Assembly: GCF_002291145.1 (NCBI RefSeq) | Contig: NZ_NTGE01000168.1 | Span: 1-36,029, forward strand | From: Streptomyces sp. SA15 | GTDB taxonomy: Bacteria > Actinomycetota > Actinomycetes > Streptomycetales > Streptomycetaceae | Reading direction: 5' to 3' | DNA: 36,029 nucleotides | In this document: positions 15,751 through 24,182 of the stretch, piece after piece | How the letters are laid out: each line of letters opens with the position of its first letter | How positions within the stretch are numbered: the stretch's first letter is position 1 | The notes under the pieces: model-generated | Databases searched by the model: none | What the model saw: the letters and a program-made list of their open reading frames with translations, nothing else | What the model was told of the DNA's origin: nothing | Program-made: the position numbers and the translations under genes

Positions 15751-17271
15751 CTAGTTGTCGCCTTCCTCCAGCCAACCGAAGCTCTTCTCCACGGCCTTGC
15801 GCCAGTTGTGGTACTCGCGGTCGCGCACCGAGGCCTCCATCGCGGGCGTCCACTCGACGTCCTTCTGCCAGTGCGCCTTGAGCTCGTCCAGGTCGTTCCA
15901 CACGCCGGTGGCGAGGCCGGCCGCGTAGGCGGCGCCCAGGCAGGTCGTCTCGGAGACCTTGGGCCGGATCACCGGCACGCCGAGGACGTCCGCCTGGTGC
16001 TGCATGAGGAGGTTGTTCTTCGTCATGCCGCCGTCCACCTTCAGGGTGGTGATCCGCACCCCGGAGTCCTGGAACATGGCGTCCACGACCTCACGCGTCT
16101 GCCAGCTCGTCGCCTCCAGCACCGCGCGCGCGAGGTGTGCTTTCGTGACGTACCGGGTGAGGCCGGTGACGACGCCGCGCGCGTCGGAGCGCCAGTACGG
16201 CGCGAACAGGCCGGAGAACGCGGGCACGATGTACGCGCCTCCGCTGTCCTCGACGCTCGCCGCCAGCGGCTCGATCTCGTCGGCGGTGCGGATGATGCCG
16301 AGTTGATCGCGGAACCACTGAACCAGCGCGCCCGTTATGGCGATCGACCCCTCCAGGCAATACACAGGTGCCTCACTGCCGATCTTGTAGCCCATCGTCG
16401 TCAGCAGCCCGCTCTTCGACGACACCGGTCGGTTGCCGGTGTTGAGCAGCAGGAAGCTGCCCGTGCCGTACGTGTTCTTCGCCGTGCCCACGTCGTAGCA
16501 GGCCTGCCCGAACACGGCCGCCTGCTGGTCGCCCAGCGCGGAGGCGACCGGTACGCCCGCGAGTTGGCCCACGGCAGTGCCGTACACCTCGGCGGACGAC
16601 CTGATCTCGGGCAGGACGGCCTCGGGCACGTTCATCGCGGCCAGGATGGACTGGTCCCACTGAAGGGTCTCCAGGTTCATCAGCAGGGTGCGCCCTGCGT
16701 TGGTCACGTCGGTGACGTGCCGGCCGCCGTCCGTGCCGCCGGTGAGATTCCAGATCAGCCAGGAGTCGATGGTGCCGAAGGCGATCTCGCCGCGCTCGGC
16801 CCGCGCCCGGAGCCCGGGCACGTTGTCGAGCAGCCAGGCGGCCTTCGGGCCGGAGAAGTAGCTGGCCAGCGGCAGCCCGGTCTGTTCGCGGAAACGGTCC
16901 TGCCCGTCCGCGCCACCCAGTTGGTTGCACAGTGCCGCGGTGCGCGTGTCCTGCCACACGATCGCGTTGTGCACGGGCTTGCCCGTGGCGCGGTCCCACA
17001 GGACCGTCGTTTCGCGCTGGTTGGTGATCCCGAGCGCGCTGAGCTGGTCGGCGCGCAGCCCGGCCTTGGCGATCGCCCCGGCGACCACCGCCTGCACCTT
17101 GGACCAGATCTCGGTGGCGTCGTGCTCCACCCAGCCTGGCTTGGGAAAGATCTGGCGGTGCTCGCGCTGGTCGACGGCGACGATGGCGCCGTTGTGGTCG
17201 AAGACGATGCAGCGGCTGGAGGTGGTGCCCTGGTCGATTGCGGCGACGTACTTCTCGGCGTTGTCCGTCAT
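15751..17271 (-). CDS. glpK: Glycerol kinase
   Basis: The 506-residue FGGY-family kinase starts MTDNAEKYVAAIDQGTTSSRCIVFD, with the phosphate-binding DQGTTSSR motif. It contains WQDTR, the family block GGAYIVPAFSGLFAPYW, and the C-terminal FGGY signature region (TTLKVDGGMTKNNLLMQHQADVLGVPVIRP). It phosphorylates glycerol to sn-glycerol 3-phosphate in the cytoplasm, trapping glycerol entering through the upstream facilitator. The ATG at 17271 is preceded by AAGGGG at good spacing; the frame is open further upstream but no sensible start is there. Length is normal. It is co-transcribed with glpF. No glpD or IclR-type gylR is in the window, so the usual regulator is not adjacent here. Confidence 0.96.
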   Translation of the reverse strand: MTDNAEKYVAAIDQGTTSSRCIVFDHNGAIVAVDQREHRQIFPKPGWVEHDATEIWSKVQAVVAGAIAKAGLRADQLSALGITNQRETTVLWDRATGKPVHNAIVWQDTRTAALCNQLGGADGQDRFREQTGLPLASYFSGPKAAWLLDNVPGLRARAERGEIAFGTIDSWLIWNLTGGTDGGRHVTDVTNAGRTLLMNLETLQWDQSILAAMNVPEAVLPEIRSSAEVYGTAVGQLAGVPVASALGDQQAAVFGQACYDVGTAKNTYGTGSFLLLNTGNRPVSSKSGLLTTMGYKIGSEAPVYCLEGSIAITGALVQWFRDQLGIIRTADEIEPLAASVEDSGGAYIVPAFSGLFAPYWRSDARGVVTGLTRYVTKAHLARAVLEATSWQTREVVDAMFQDSGVRITTLKVDGGMTKNNLLMQHQADVLGVPVIRPKVSETTCLGAAYAAGLATGVWNDLDELKAHWQKDVEWTPAMEASVRDREYHNWRKAVEKSFGWLEEGDN

Positions 17272-17303
17272 GGCTACCCCTTGGGCTGGGTTCAGAAGAC
17301 TGC

Positions 17304-17339
17304 TCGGATATCGGCTCGGATATCGACTTGGAGATCGGC
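17304..17339. repeat. Three tandem 12-bp repeats between glpF and glpK
   Basis: The copies are TCGGATATCGGC (17304-17315), TCGGATATCGAC (17316-17327) and TTGGAGATCGGC (17328-17339). The array directly abuts the glpF stop codon (17340-17342). It has an exact 12-base period, contains near-palindromic GATATC cores, and lies about 30 bases upstream of the glpK start. It could be a regulatory site, an mRNA structure element, or a minisatellite left by duplication of the glpF 3' end. Confidence 0.75.
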
Positions 17340-18089
17340 TCAGAAAGCCGCGTTGTAGATGAGACCCGCGAGCGCTCCGCCGATCAGTGGGCCGACGACC
17401 GGGATCCAGGCGTAACTCCAGTCGGAGGTCCCCTTGTTGGGGATCGGCAGGAAGGTGTGCACGATGCGTGGGCCGAGGTCGCGCGCCGGGTTGATGGCGT
17501 AGCCGGTGGGTCCGCCGAGGGAGAGGCCGATGCCGACGACCAGGAGCGCGACGATCAGCACCTGGGTTCCGGACTCGCCCAGCCCCTTGGTGAGGCCGAA
17601 GGCGAGGATCGGCAGAACGAGCCCGACGGTCGCGATGATCTCCGTCATCAGGTTGGCGACCGGATTCCGGATCTCCGGGATGGTGGAGAAGATGCCGAGC
17701 GTCGGAAGCGGCTCCTCCGCCGTGCCCTTGGTGGTGCCCGTCTGCCGGACATTGGCCTGGAACTGGGCGAAGTACGTGAGATAGCACAGGACGGCGCCGA
17801 GCATGGCCCCGACCATCTGGCCCAGCAGATAGACCCAGACCTTGCCCCACTCATCGGTGTCGACGGCGATGCCGAGGGTCACGGCCGGATTAAGGTGCCC
17901 ACCCGAGAGGGGTGCGGCGGTGTACGCGCCCGCCAGCACGCCGAATCCCCAGCCGAACGCGATCACGATCCACCCCGAGGCCCGTGCCTTGGAGTATCTG
18001 AGGGTGACGGCGGCGCAGACGCCCGCGCCGAAAAGGATCAGGATCGCGGTACCGATGACTTCGCCGACGAAGATGTCTCCATTGCTCAT
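17340..18089 (-). CDS. glpF: Glycerol uptake facilitator (aquaglyceroporin)
   Basis: The 249-residue MIP-family channel has six hydrophobic segments and the two half-helix NPA motifs, HLNPAV in the first half and AINPARD in the second. The Asp after the second NPAR is the aquaglyceroporin (glycerol) signature rather than a strict water channel. It allows passive glycerol entry for GlpK downstream. The ATG at 18089 has AGGAG five bases away. It is the first gene of the glpFK unit, with the promoter expected in the 377 bases upstream. Confidence 0.95.
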   Translation of the reverse strand: MSNGDIFVGEVIGTAILILFGAGVCAAVTLRYSKARASGWIVIAFGWGFGVLAGAYTAAPLSGGHLNPAVTLGIAVDTDEWGKVWVYLLGQMVGAMLGAVLCYLTYFAQFQANVRQTGTTKGTAEEPLPTLGIFSTIPEIRNPVANLMTEIIATVGLVLPILAFGLTKGLGESGTQVLIVALLVVGIGLSLGGPTGYAINPARDLGPRIVHTFLPIPNKGTSDWSYAWIPVVGPLIGGALAGLIYNAAF

Positions 18090-18466
18090 GGCGGCTCCTA
18101 GGCCCGGGCCCGGGACGCTCGGCCCCGGTCCTCCGTGCAGGGTGCGGTTCCCTTGGCGAACAGCCGAGGGCAGGGAGAATCCCGCGCCCCGCCCGGCGTC
18201 CGCGACGAGCGTGCCGTCGTAGCCGAATCGCCCGTGGGGGTACGGGCCTCGGCTCAGGTGGACCCGCGCGGCGCAGTGCCTGAATACGCCGAGAATGTAC
18301 GGCGATGCCGACTGACACCGGAAGTGTTCACCTGCGTCCAGGGAGCGTCAAGGTCGCCGACGCAACGGTTGTTGGGCATGCGTACGCCCGGATCGGTCCG
18401 CCCGCACCGGGCTGGTCCGGTTGCTGCTGGTCGAACCGACCTTCAGACGCGGTGACTTCGACCGGC
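18090..18466. promoter_or_regulatory. Upstream region of glpFK
   Basis: This non-coding stretch lies between glpF and the end of the WYL regulator, both on the minus strand. A -10-like TACATT (minus strand, about 18295-18300) was noted without a convincing -35. GC-rich palindromes such as GGCCCGGGCC lie close to glpF. No regulator gene such as gylR is present. Nothing else was recognised. Confidence 0.35.
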
Positions 18467-19591
18467 TCAAGACGTCGGTAAGCTGCCTACGCTGGGTGAG
18501 TCCAAGCAGCGCTTGGCCCATCTGCGGGAGTTGGACGCGCTGGGTTCGGTCCGAGGCGTCGACGTGCGACGGGTTGAGTGGATCGGCGGCGGCGTGGTGG
18601 GTGCGCCGGTTGCGGCGTCGGCACAGCGGCGCGCCATGTGCGCGAAGGCGTCCTTGAGCTCGGCCGGGCCGACGACCTCGATGTCGGTGTCGAACATGCC
18701 GATGGTGGCGGCCAGTCCGGGCCATGACCACGAGCCAAGGACGAGTCGGCAGCGGTTCGGGCCGAGTTCCTCTACGACTCCGTCGTGGGCGTAACCGGAC
18801 ACGTCGGCGGCGGGCAGGGCGAGGATCGCCGCGGCAGGGCCAGTGGCCCGAGCCGTCGGAGCCCTGGAACCTGCCGGCCACGAAGGCGGCGACGTCGCCT
18901 CCGGGCAGTTCGCGCGGGGTGAAGCGCGGCCCTGCAGGGGTGCGGGGCGTGATCCGGTCGGCGCGGAAGGTACGCCAGTCCTCGCGGTCGAGGTCCCAGG
19001 CGACGAGGTACCAGCGCGCGCCCCAGGTGACGAGGTGGTGGGGCTGCACCCGGCGCGGAGGGGGGGCTCGGTCCGGCCGTTCTCGGTGGCTCGGGGTGGG
19101 AATGTGGGCGTGTAGTCGAAGCGCAGCACTTCGCAGGCGTGGACGGCGGCGCTGAGTGCTATGAGGACGCTGCTGTCGACCTGTGGGCTCGGCCGGGTCG
19201 TGGGCCGTTCGACGGCGGTGACCTGGAGCGTGTCGATCCGGCGGCGCAGCCGTGCGGGCATGACCTGTCGGACGGAGGTCAGCGCACGTGCCGCGGCGTC
19301 CTCGATGCCGGCGCCGGTGGTGGTGGCGATCCGGAGTGCGACGGCGAGGGCGACGGCCTGCTCGTCGTCGAACAGCAGCGGCGGCATTTCCGCGTCGGCG
19401 TCGAGCCGGTACCCACCGTCGGGGCCTTTGGTGGCCACGATCGGGTAGCCGAGCTCGCGCAAGCGGTCGACATCGCGGCGCACGGTACGCGGGCTGACCG
19501 CCAGCCGCTCGGCCAGTAGCGCCCCCGGCCAGTCCCGGCGTGCCTGGAGCAGGGAGAGCAGTGACAGCAGTCGCGCTGATGTCTTCGGCAT
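18467..19591 (-). pseudogene. WYL-domain transcriptional regulator with two compensating frameshifts
   Basis: The N-terminus (MPKTSARLLSLLSLLQARRDWPGALLAERLAVSPRTVRRDVDRLRELGYPI) is the HTH_11/DeoR-like domain of YafY/PafC-type regulators, followed by DGGYRLDADAEMPPLLFDDEQAVAL. The frame then changes near the 7-G run at about 19060-19066. The WYL domain (HHLVTWGARWYLVAWDLDREDWRTFRADRI) lies in a second frame, and the original frame resumes near 18840 for PAAAILALPAADVSGYAHDGVVEELGPNRCRLVLGSWSW. Such proteins sense nucleic acids or small ligands through the WYL domain and usually repress the divergent gene, here a DinB protein. Two shifts that restore frame suggest base-call errors as readily as a pseudogene. 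Confidence 0.75.
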
Positions 19592-19692
19592 GATTCCCAG
19601 ATTGCCTTGAGAAGCGGCCACTCCCTGACCGCTTCCCCTGTGACTGTGGTCCCGTGCCGGACAACAAGACCGATCAGAAGGACTCCATCATC

Positions 19693-20272
19693 GTGACCGC
19701 CACCACCACGGCTCCCTCCACTCTCGACGGCGAGCGGGCCGATCTGCTCGCCGCGCTAGCGACCGCGCGATCCCGCCCTGACCCACACGACGCGCGGGCT
19801 CGGCGACGAGCAGGCCGGTGAGTATCCGACGGTCAGCGCGTTGTGCCTGGGCGGGCTGATCAAGCACGTCGCGTCCATGGAGGAAGCGTGGATGCGTTTC
19901 GTGCTCGAGGGTCCATCGGCGATGCGTTACGACCTGCCCGGCCGTGTCACCTGGGCCGACCTCGCGGCCGGCACCGCACGCGAGATCCCACAGTGGATGA
20001 TCGACCACCAGAACGACTTCCGGATGCTGCCCGGCGAGACGCTGGCCGGGATCGTCGAGAGCTACGAGCAGCTCGCCGCCCGCAGCGAGAAGATCATCGC
20101 TTCCGTCCCCGACCTGTCGGCGACACACCCGCTGCCGGAGGCGCCTTGGCACGAGCCGGGATCGGTGCACAGCGTGCGCCGGGTGCTGATGCACGTCTTC
20201 GCCGAGACCGCCCAGCACGCCGGGCACGCGGACATTCTGCGCGAGGCGCTCGACGGGCAGGCGTCCACCTGA
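19693..20272 (+). pseudogene. DinB/DUF664-family protein, single-base frameshift near the N-terminus
   Basis: The start GTG at 19693 follows AGAAGGA and gives TATTTAPSTLDGERADLLAALATARS. An extra base in the CCC at about 19772-19774 then sends the frame to a premature stop. Removing it gives LTHTTRGLGDEQAGEYPTVSALCLGGLIKHVASMEEAWMRF, continuing to EALDGQAST. The helical-bundle pattern, including HVASMEEAWMRF and FAETAQHAGHADILREALDG with its metal-type histidines, is that of the DinB/mycothiol-dependent DUF664 family, thiol-transferase-like enzymes of actinobacteria. The gene is divergent from the WYL regulator, the standard arrangement for such pairs. Whether the indel is real or a sequencing error is open. 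Confidence 0.75.
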
Positions 20273-20478
20273 CCGGTGACGGATGTCGACCAGATCGGGC
20301 CACCGCCCCGACCCGGCGCTGCGCGCCGGACGCGGTGAACCAGGACCCGGCGGCGGCCGTGCGCCGACCGTCCGGTCCTGACCTGAAGGCTTGTACGGAA
20401 TTGCAGGGCAGGCGTCACCGTGAAAACGCGCGAGCTGGGGCGGACCGGTATCCACGAGCGCGCCGAGGCATGGCCCCG

Positions 20479-21579
20479 ATGACCGTTCTCGACACCCGGG
20501 CGCTGGGCCGCGCCACGCTGGCCCGGCAGTTGCTGCTCGATCGCGCCGACGTACCGGTCCTCGACGCCGTCGCGCACCTCGGCGGTCTGCAAGCGCAGGA
20601 ACCGCAGGAACCGTTCGTCGGGCTCTGGTCCCGGCTGCGCGTGTTCGACCCGTCGGTGCTTTCGGACCTGCTGATCGGGCGGCGCGTGGTGCGGACCCAC
20701 CTCATGCGCCGCACCGTCCACCTCGTCACCGCCGGGGACGCTCTGGCCTGGCGGGCACGCCACGACGCCATGCTGCGTCAACGGGTGCTCGGGGTGTACC
20801 GCCGCGAGCTCGACGGGGTGGATCTCGACGAACTCGCGGCGGCGGGCCGGGCGGTGATGGCCGACGGCGAGCCGCGCTCGATGACCGAGCTCGCGCGGGC
20901 ACTCGCCGGGCGCTGGCCGACACCGGGGCCGCGGGCGCTGGGTGAAATGCTGATCGCCGCCCTCGTCCCGGTGGCGCAGCTGCCGCCGCGCGGGCTCTGG
21001 CGGACGAGGGCGGGAGTGCGCAACGTCCTGCTCTCGTCCTGGCTGGGTCGCGAGATCGACCCGCCGTCCCCGGACGGCTCCGATCCCGTGGGCCAGGCGC
21101 TGGTACGGCGTTATCTGGTCGCGTTCGGCCCCGCCGCCTCGGCCGACCTGCGTGCCTGGTGCGGCCTCGCCGGGCTGCCGGCCGCGATCGCCGCGATACG
21201 CGAGGAACTGGTCACCTTCCGCGACGAGCGAGGCCGGGAACTGTTGGACCTCCCCGACGAGCCGCGCCCCGACCCCGACACACCCGCCCCGGTGCGGTTC
21301 CTTCCGGCGTTCGACAACGCGCTCCTCGGCTACCACGACCGCAGCCGGATCGTCGACGACGCCCACCGCGGCCTGTCGGTCGCCGGCGCTCGCGTCGTCC
21401 TTGTCGACGGCCGGGTCGCCGCGACCTGGAGCGTCGAGGCCGGCACCGTGATCGTCACCCCGCTGCGCCGCTTCTCCCGAGCCGACCGCTCCACCGTCGC
21501 CGAGGAGGGGCGGGCGCTGGCGTCGTTCCTCTCCGACAAGGACAGCCACCGCGTACGGATCGCCGCGTCTCCGCGCTGA
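20479..21579 (+). CDS. AlkZ-like winged-helix DNA glycosylase family protein (HTH_42)
   Basis: The 366-residue protein belongs to the HTH_42/DUF1006 winged-helix superfamily (ALGRATLARQLLLDRADVPVLDAVAHLGGLQAQEPQEPFVGLWSRL, then RRVVRTHLMRRTVHLVTAGDALAWR and FLPAFDNALLGYHDRSRIV). Residues Q38-A-Q40 match the QxQ catalytic motif of AlkZ, which unhooks azinomycin interstrand DNA crosslinks; AlkX/YcaQ enzymes instead carry Q-x-D. It may therefore be a monofunctional glycosylase for bulky or crosslinked alkyl lesions. I chose the ATG at 20479, ten bases after GAGG; an in-frame ATG at 20470 is too close to it. No toxin biosynthesis genes are nearby, so a resistance role is inference. Confidence 0.8.
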   Translation: MTVLDTRALGRATLARQLLLDRADVPVLDAVAHLGGLQAQEPQEPFVGLWSRLRVFDPSVLSDLLIGRRVVRTHLMRRTVHLVTAGDALAWRARHDAMLRQRVLGVYRRELDGVDLDELAAAGRAVMADGEPRSMTELARALAGRWPTPGPRALGEMLIAALVPVAQLPPRGLWRTRAGVRNVLLSSWLGREIDPPSPDGSDPVGQALVRRYLVAFGPAASADLRAWCGLAGLPAAIAAIREELVTFRDERGRELLDLPDEPRPDPDTPAPVRFLPAFDNALLGYHDRSRIVDDAHRGLSVAGARVVLVDGRVAATWSVEAGTVIVTPLRRFSRADRSTVAEEGRALASFLSDKDSHRVRIAASPR

Positions 21580-21639
21580 GCGACACACCCGTGAACTGCT
21601 CGCCCTATGCACGTGATCGAGTAGCGCTGCGGTTCACGT

Positions 21640-22345
21640 TGCCGAAGGGCTGCACGGTCAGGCGCTTGTCACGCTCAACAACAGGGGCCTGACGCCGCCC
21701 CGTGCGCGTGCGCAACGCCAGCCGCTCGCAGACGGCCGCGGCCCGGCCCTCCTCGCCGGAGACCGGATCCAGGTCCGCTCCGCCGGATCGGCCACGGCGA
21801 CAGCTCGCCTCCGGCCGCCGTCGGCGTGATGGCGAGACCGGCATCGGCATCTCCGCCGAAGCGCCGAAGGCGCTGACCTCCCATGCAGTACGGGCCTCAC
21901 CGCCGAGCTCCCGGCCGGCTTCAGGCAGAGGGTGTGGCGCAGAGAGCCGCGCCCAGCTTCGAGTGCCGTAGGCGAGGAAGAGAACGTCGGTGTGCAGCCA
22001 CACTCAGGCAGGCCATCCCGTCCGGCGTCCAGGCGGTGAGAGTCGGCTGCAGGCAGAAGAGGTGGCGGCCGATGCCGTCCCAGCCCCGGCGCTCCCCTTC
22101 GCGGCGGCGCTGACCGCGCATCGCACCCATCGACACGCCGACTTCGCCCGCCACGGTGGCCGGCAGGGGAGCGCGGGCGGGCTCGATCCACGCCAGGTCG
22201 GTGCCCCGGGGAGAACTCCGGATCGTCGAGGAACAGGCCGCGGACGCGCAGGAGCCGGCAGACAGGCTTGGCCGGGAGCTTCGATCGAGCTGGGCCAGGT
22301 CGCGGAGGCCGCGCTCGAAGGCGGCCGTCTCGACGCCGAGCATCC
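21640..22345 (-). pseudogene. Degraded reading frame of unrecognised family
   Basis: No single frame gives a plausible protein across 21580-22380, but minus-strand pieces join in order by frame changes. They are MLGVETAAFERGLRDLAQLDRS (from about 22342), then KLPAKPVCRLLRVRGLFLDDPEFSPG, then DLAWIEPARAPLPATVAGEVGVSMGAMRGQRRREGERRGWDG...LQPTLTAWTPDGMACLSV, then HTDVLFLAYGTRSWARLSA. The composition is protein-like in contrast to the other frames. I do not recognise the family. It is probably a dead gene, or a live gene with several sequence errors; no ribosome site could be assigned. Confidence 0.35.
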
Positions 22346-22380
22346 CGAGCCAACGGCTGTCCACCTGGCGTTCGCCCCGC

Positions 22381-24033
22381 CTACCCCGCCCGCGCGGTTG
22401 CCGCCCCCGATCCACGACGGACCTCGTGCCCGGCCAGCCCGGCACGGCCCAGCACCCAACTCGCTCCGTCCAACGCCTTCGCGGCCTGCTTCAGCGGCGC
22501 CAGACAGGCGGCCGCCTCCCGGTGGTCCGTCACACTGCCCGGCATGCACAACACCGTGGCCAGGGACAACGTGACGGGACGCCCTCCCGCCGCCCAGGGG
22601 ACGTCCAACACGGAAGCGGCCAGCGGATCCAGACCCTCCGGATCAGCCAGCACCAGGAAGTCGTCCCCACCGATGTGGCCCACGCGCGTACTGCCGGACG
22701 CGGCATGCTGCAGCGCCCGCCCCACCGACCGGATCAACTCGTCGCCGGCCGCGAACCCCGCCCCGTCGTTGACCTGCTTGAAGTGGTCGACGTCCAGCCA
22801 ACTCAGGGCGAACGCCCGCCCGTCCGCGATCCGCCGGTCCACCTCGCCGGTGATCGCGTCCGAACCCGGCAGCCGGGTCAGCGGATTGAGCCCGGCCGCC
22901 TCCTCGACCCGGCTCTCGGCCAGCGCCCGTACGAGATCCGCGAGCCGTACGACGCCCACGCACCGGCCGTACCGGTCGACCACGGCCACGTCGTCCGACG
23001 TGCGGTCCCGGTCGCCCACCGCCACCACGTCCAGGACCTCCCACGCGGTGGCGTCGACGCCCACCGTCCGGGGAGGGTCGCCGAGTTTGGCGGCGGGGCG
23101 ATCCGCGTACAGGGCATGCCCGTAGCGTCCCGACATGGACAGCAGGAAGCGGGACCGGTGCACCGAGCGCACCGGCACGCCGTCCCGGTCCACGAGCAGC
23201 ACCCCGGACACGTCGGGCGAGCCGGTCAGCAGCGCCCGCACCTGACCTGCGGACGCGGTGGCGGGCAGCAGCGCCGCGGGCCGTACGAACTCCCGCACCG
23301 ACGGCCCCGAGCGAGGCGTCCCGACGGCGTCGGCGGAGCGGGGCGGAACGTATACGTCTGCGGCGGGCAGCCGGGACGGCGGCGCGAACAGCTCGCCCTG
23401 CGCCAGCTGCGCACCCGCCGACAGCGCGGCCGCGCACTGCAACTCGGTCTCCACGCCCTCTACGACGAGCAGCGCGCCGATCTCGTCGCACAGCGTCCGC
23501 ATCGCGCGTACCGCCGGCGACCGCGCCAGCAGCGACGCGTCCAGCTTCACCAGGTCGGGCGCGAGATCGATGAGCAGCCGCAGGGGTACGTCCCCGTCTC
23601 CGACGCCGTCCGCGCTGATCCGGAAGCCTTGCTCTCGCAGCCCGGCGACCGCCTCCAGCAGTGCCTGCTGGGGCACGTGTGTGTACGGCGGGCCGATGTC
23701 GATCGTCACCTCCCAGGGCAGCCGCCCCACCGCGCGCACGGCGTCGTGCAGCGGAGTCAGCCCGCCGAGATCGGCGAGGGTGCCGGCGAACACGTTGACG
23801 TGCAGCGGCAACAGCGTCTCCCGGCGAGCCGCCGTACGAACCGCCAGCACAGCGAGCCGACCGTCGATTTCGGGATCCCGACGGGCCTCGGCCAGCACGT
23901 CGCCGGTCTCCGGCCGGGCGAGTATCTCCAAACCCGCGACCCCGCCGGTCGTCAGATTGACCACCGGTTGGAAGGCGAAGCGGAGAGTGTCCGTCCAGGA
24001 GTGCACGGGAGCATGATGGCGCTGTCGGCGCAC
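22381..24033 (-). CDS. EAL-CBS-GGDEF protein with degenerate c-di-GMP motifs
   Basis: The 550-residue cytoplasmic protein has an EAL-like domain (about 15-235), a central CBS-pair-like region (about 248-375, with VSGVLLVDRDGVPVRSVHRSRF and DVAVVDRYGRCVGVVRLADL), and a GGDEF-like domain (about 380-520). Catalytic motifs are altered. EAL reads EIL at 36-38 (GLEILARP). The DDFGTG loop reads DGVGDG, and the LEITE-type motif reads WEVTID. VKLD and EGVET are kept. The GGDEF signature reads GGDDF (HIGGDDFLVL). Loss of loop-6 aspartate and other metal ligands argues against phosphodiesterase activity, and GGDDF may be weak or inactive. The protein may instead bind c-di-GMP and an adenosine ligand at the CBS pair. 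The GTG at 24033 is the first start; a GTG at 24006 is also possible. Confidence 0.88.
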   Translation of the reverse strand: MRRQRHHAPVHSWTDTLRFAFQPVVNLTTGGVAGLEILARPETGDVLAEARRDPEIDGRLAVLAVRTAARRETLLPLHVNVFAGTLADLGGLTPLHDAVRAVGRLPWEVTIDIGPPYTHVPQQALLEAVAGLREQGFRISADGVGDGDVPLRLLIDLAPDLVKLDASLLARSPAVRAMRTLCDEIGALLVVEGVETELQCAAALSAGAQLAQGELFAPPSRLPAADVYVPPRSADAVGTPRSGPSVREFVRPAALLPATASAGQVRALLTGSPDVSGVLLVDRDGVPVRSVHRSRFLLSMSGRYGHALYADRPAAKLGDPPRTVGVDATAWEVLDVVAVGDRDRTSDDVAVVDRYGRCVGVVRLADLVRALAESRVEEAAGLNPLTRLPGSDAITGEVDRRIADGRAFALSWLDVDHFKQVNDGAGFAAGDELIRSVGRALQHAASGSTRVGHIGGDDFLVLADPEGLDPLAASVLDVPWAAGGRPVTLSLATVLCMPGSVTDHREAAACLAPLKQAAKALDGASWVLGRAGLAGHEVRRGSGAATARAG

Positions 24034-24182
24034 GCCCAGGCCCAGTTCATGAGACGTTCACGCACGATTCCGGGTTGGTCACGCAGCGTACGAGAAAGCC
24101 CTTGCTCCCGCCCGGCCCCTTCGCGACACGCCCTTGGCCCGCCCGGCCACGGCGATCCGGCCCCGTCCCGGACCCCGGATCC

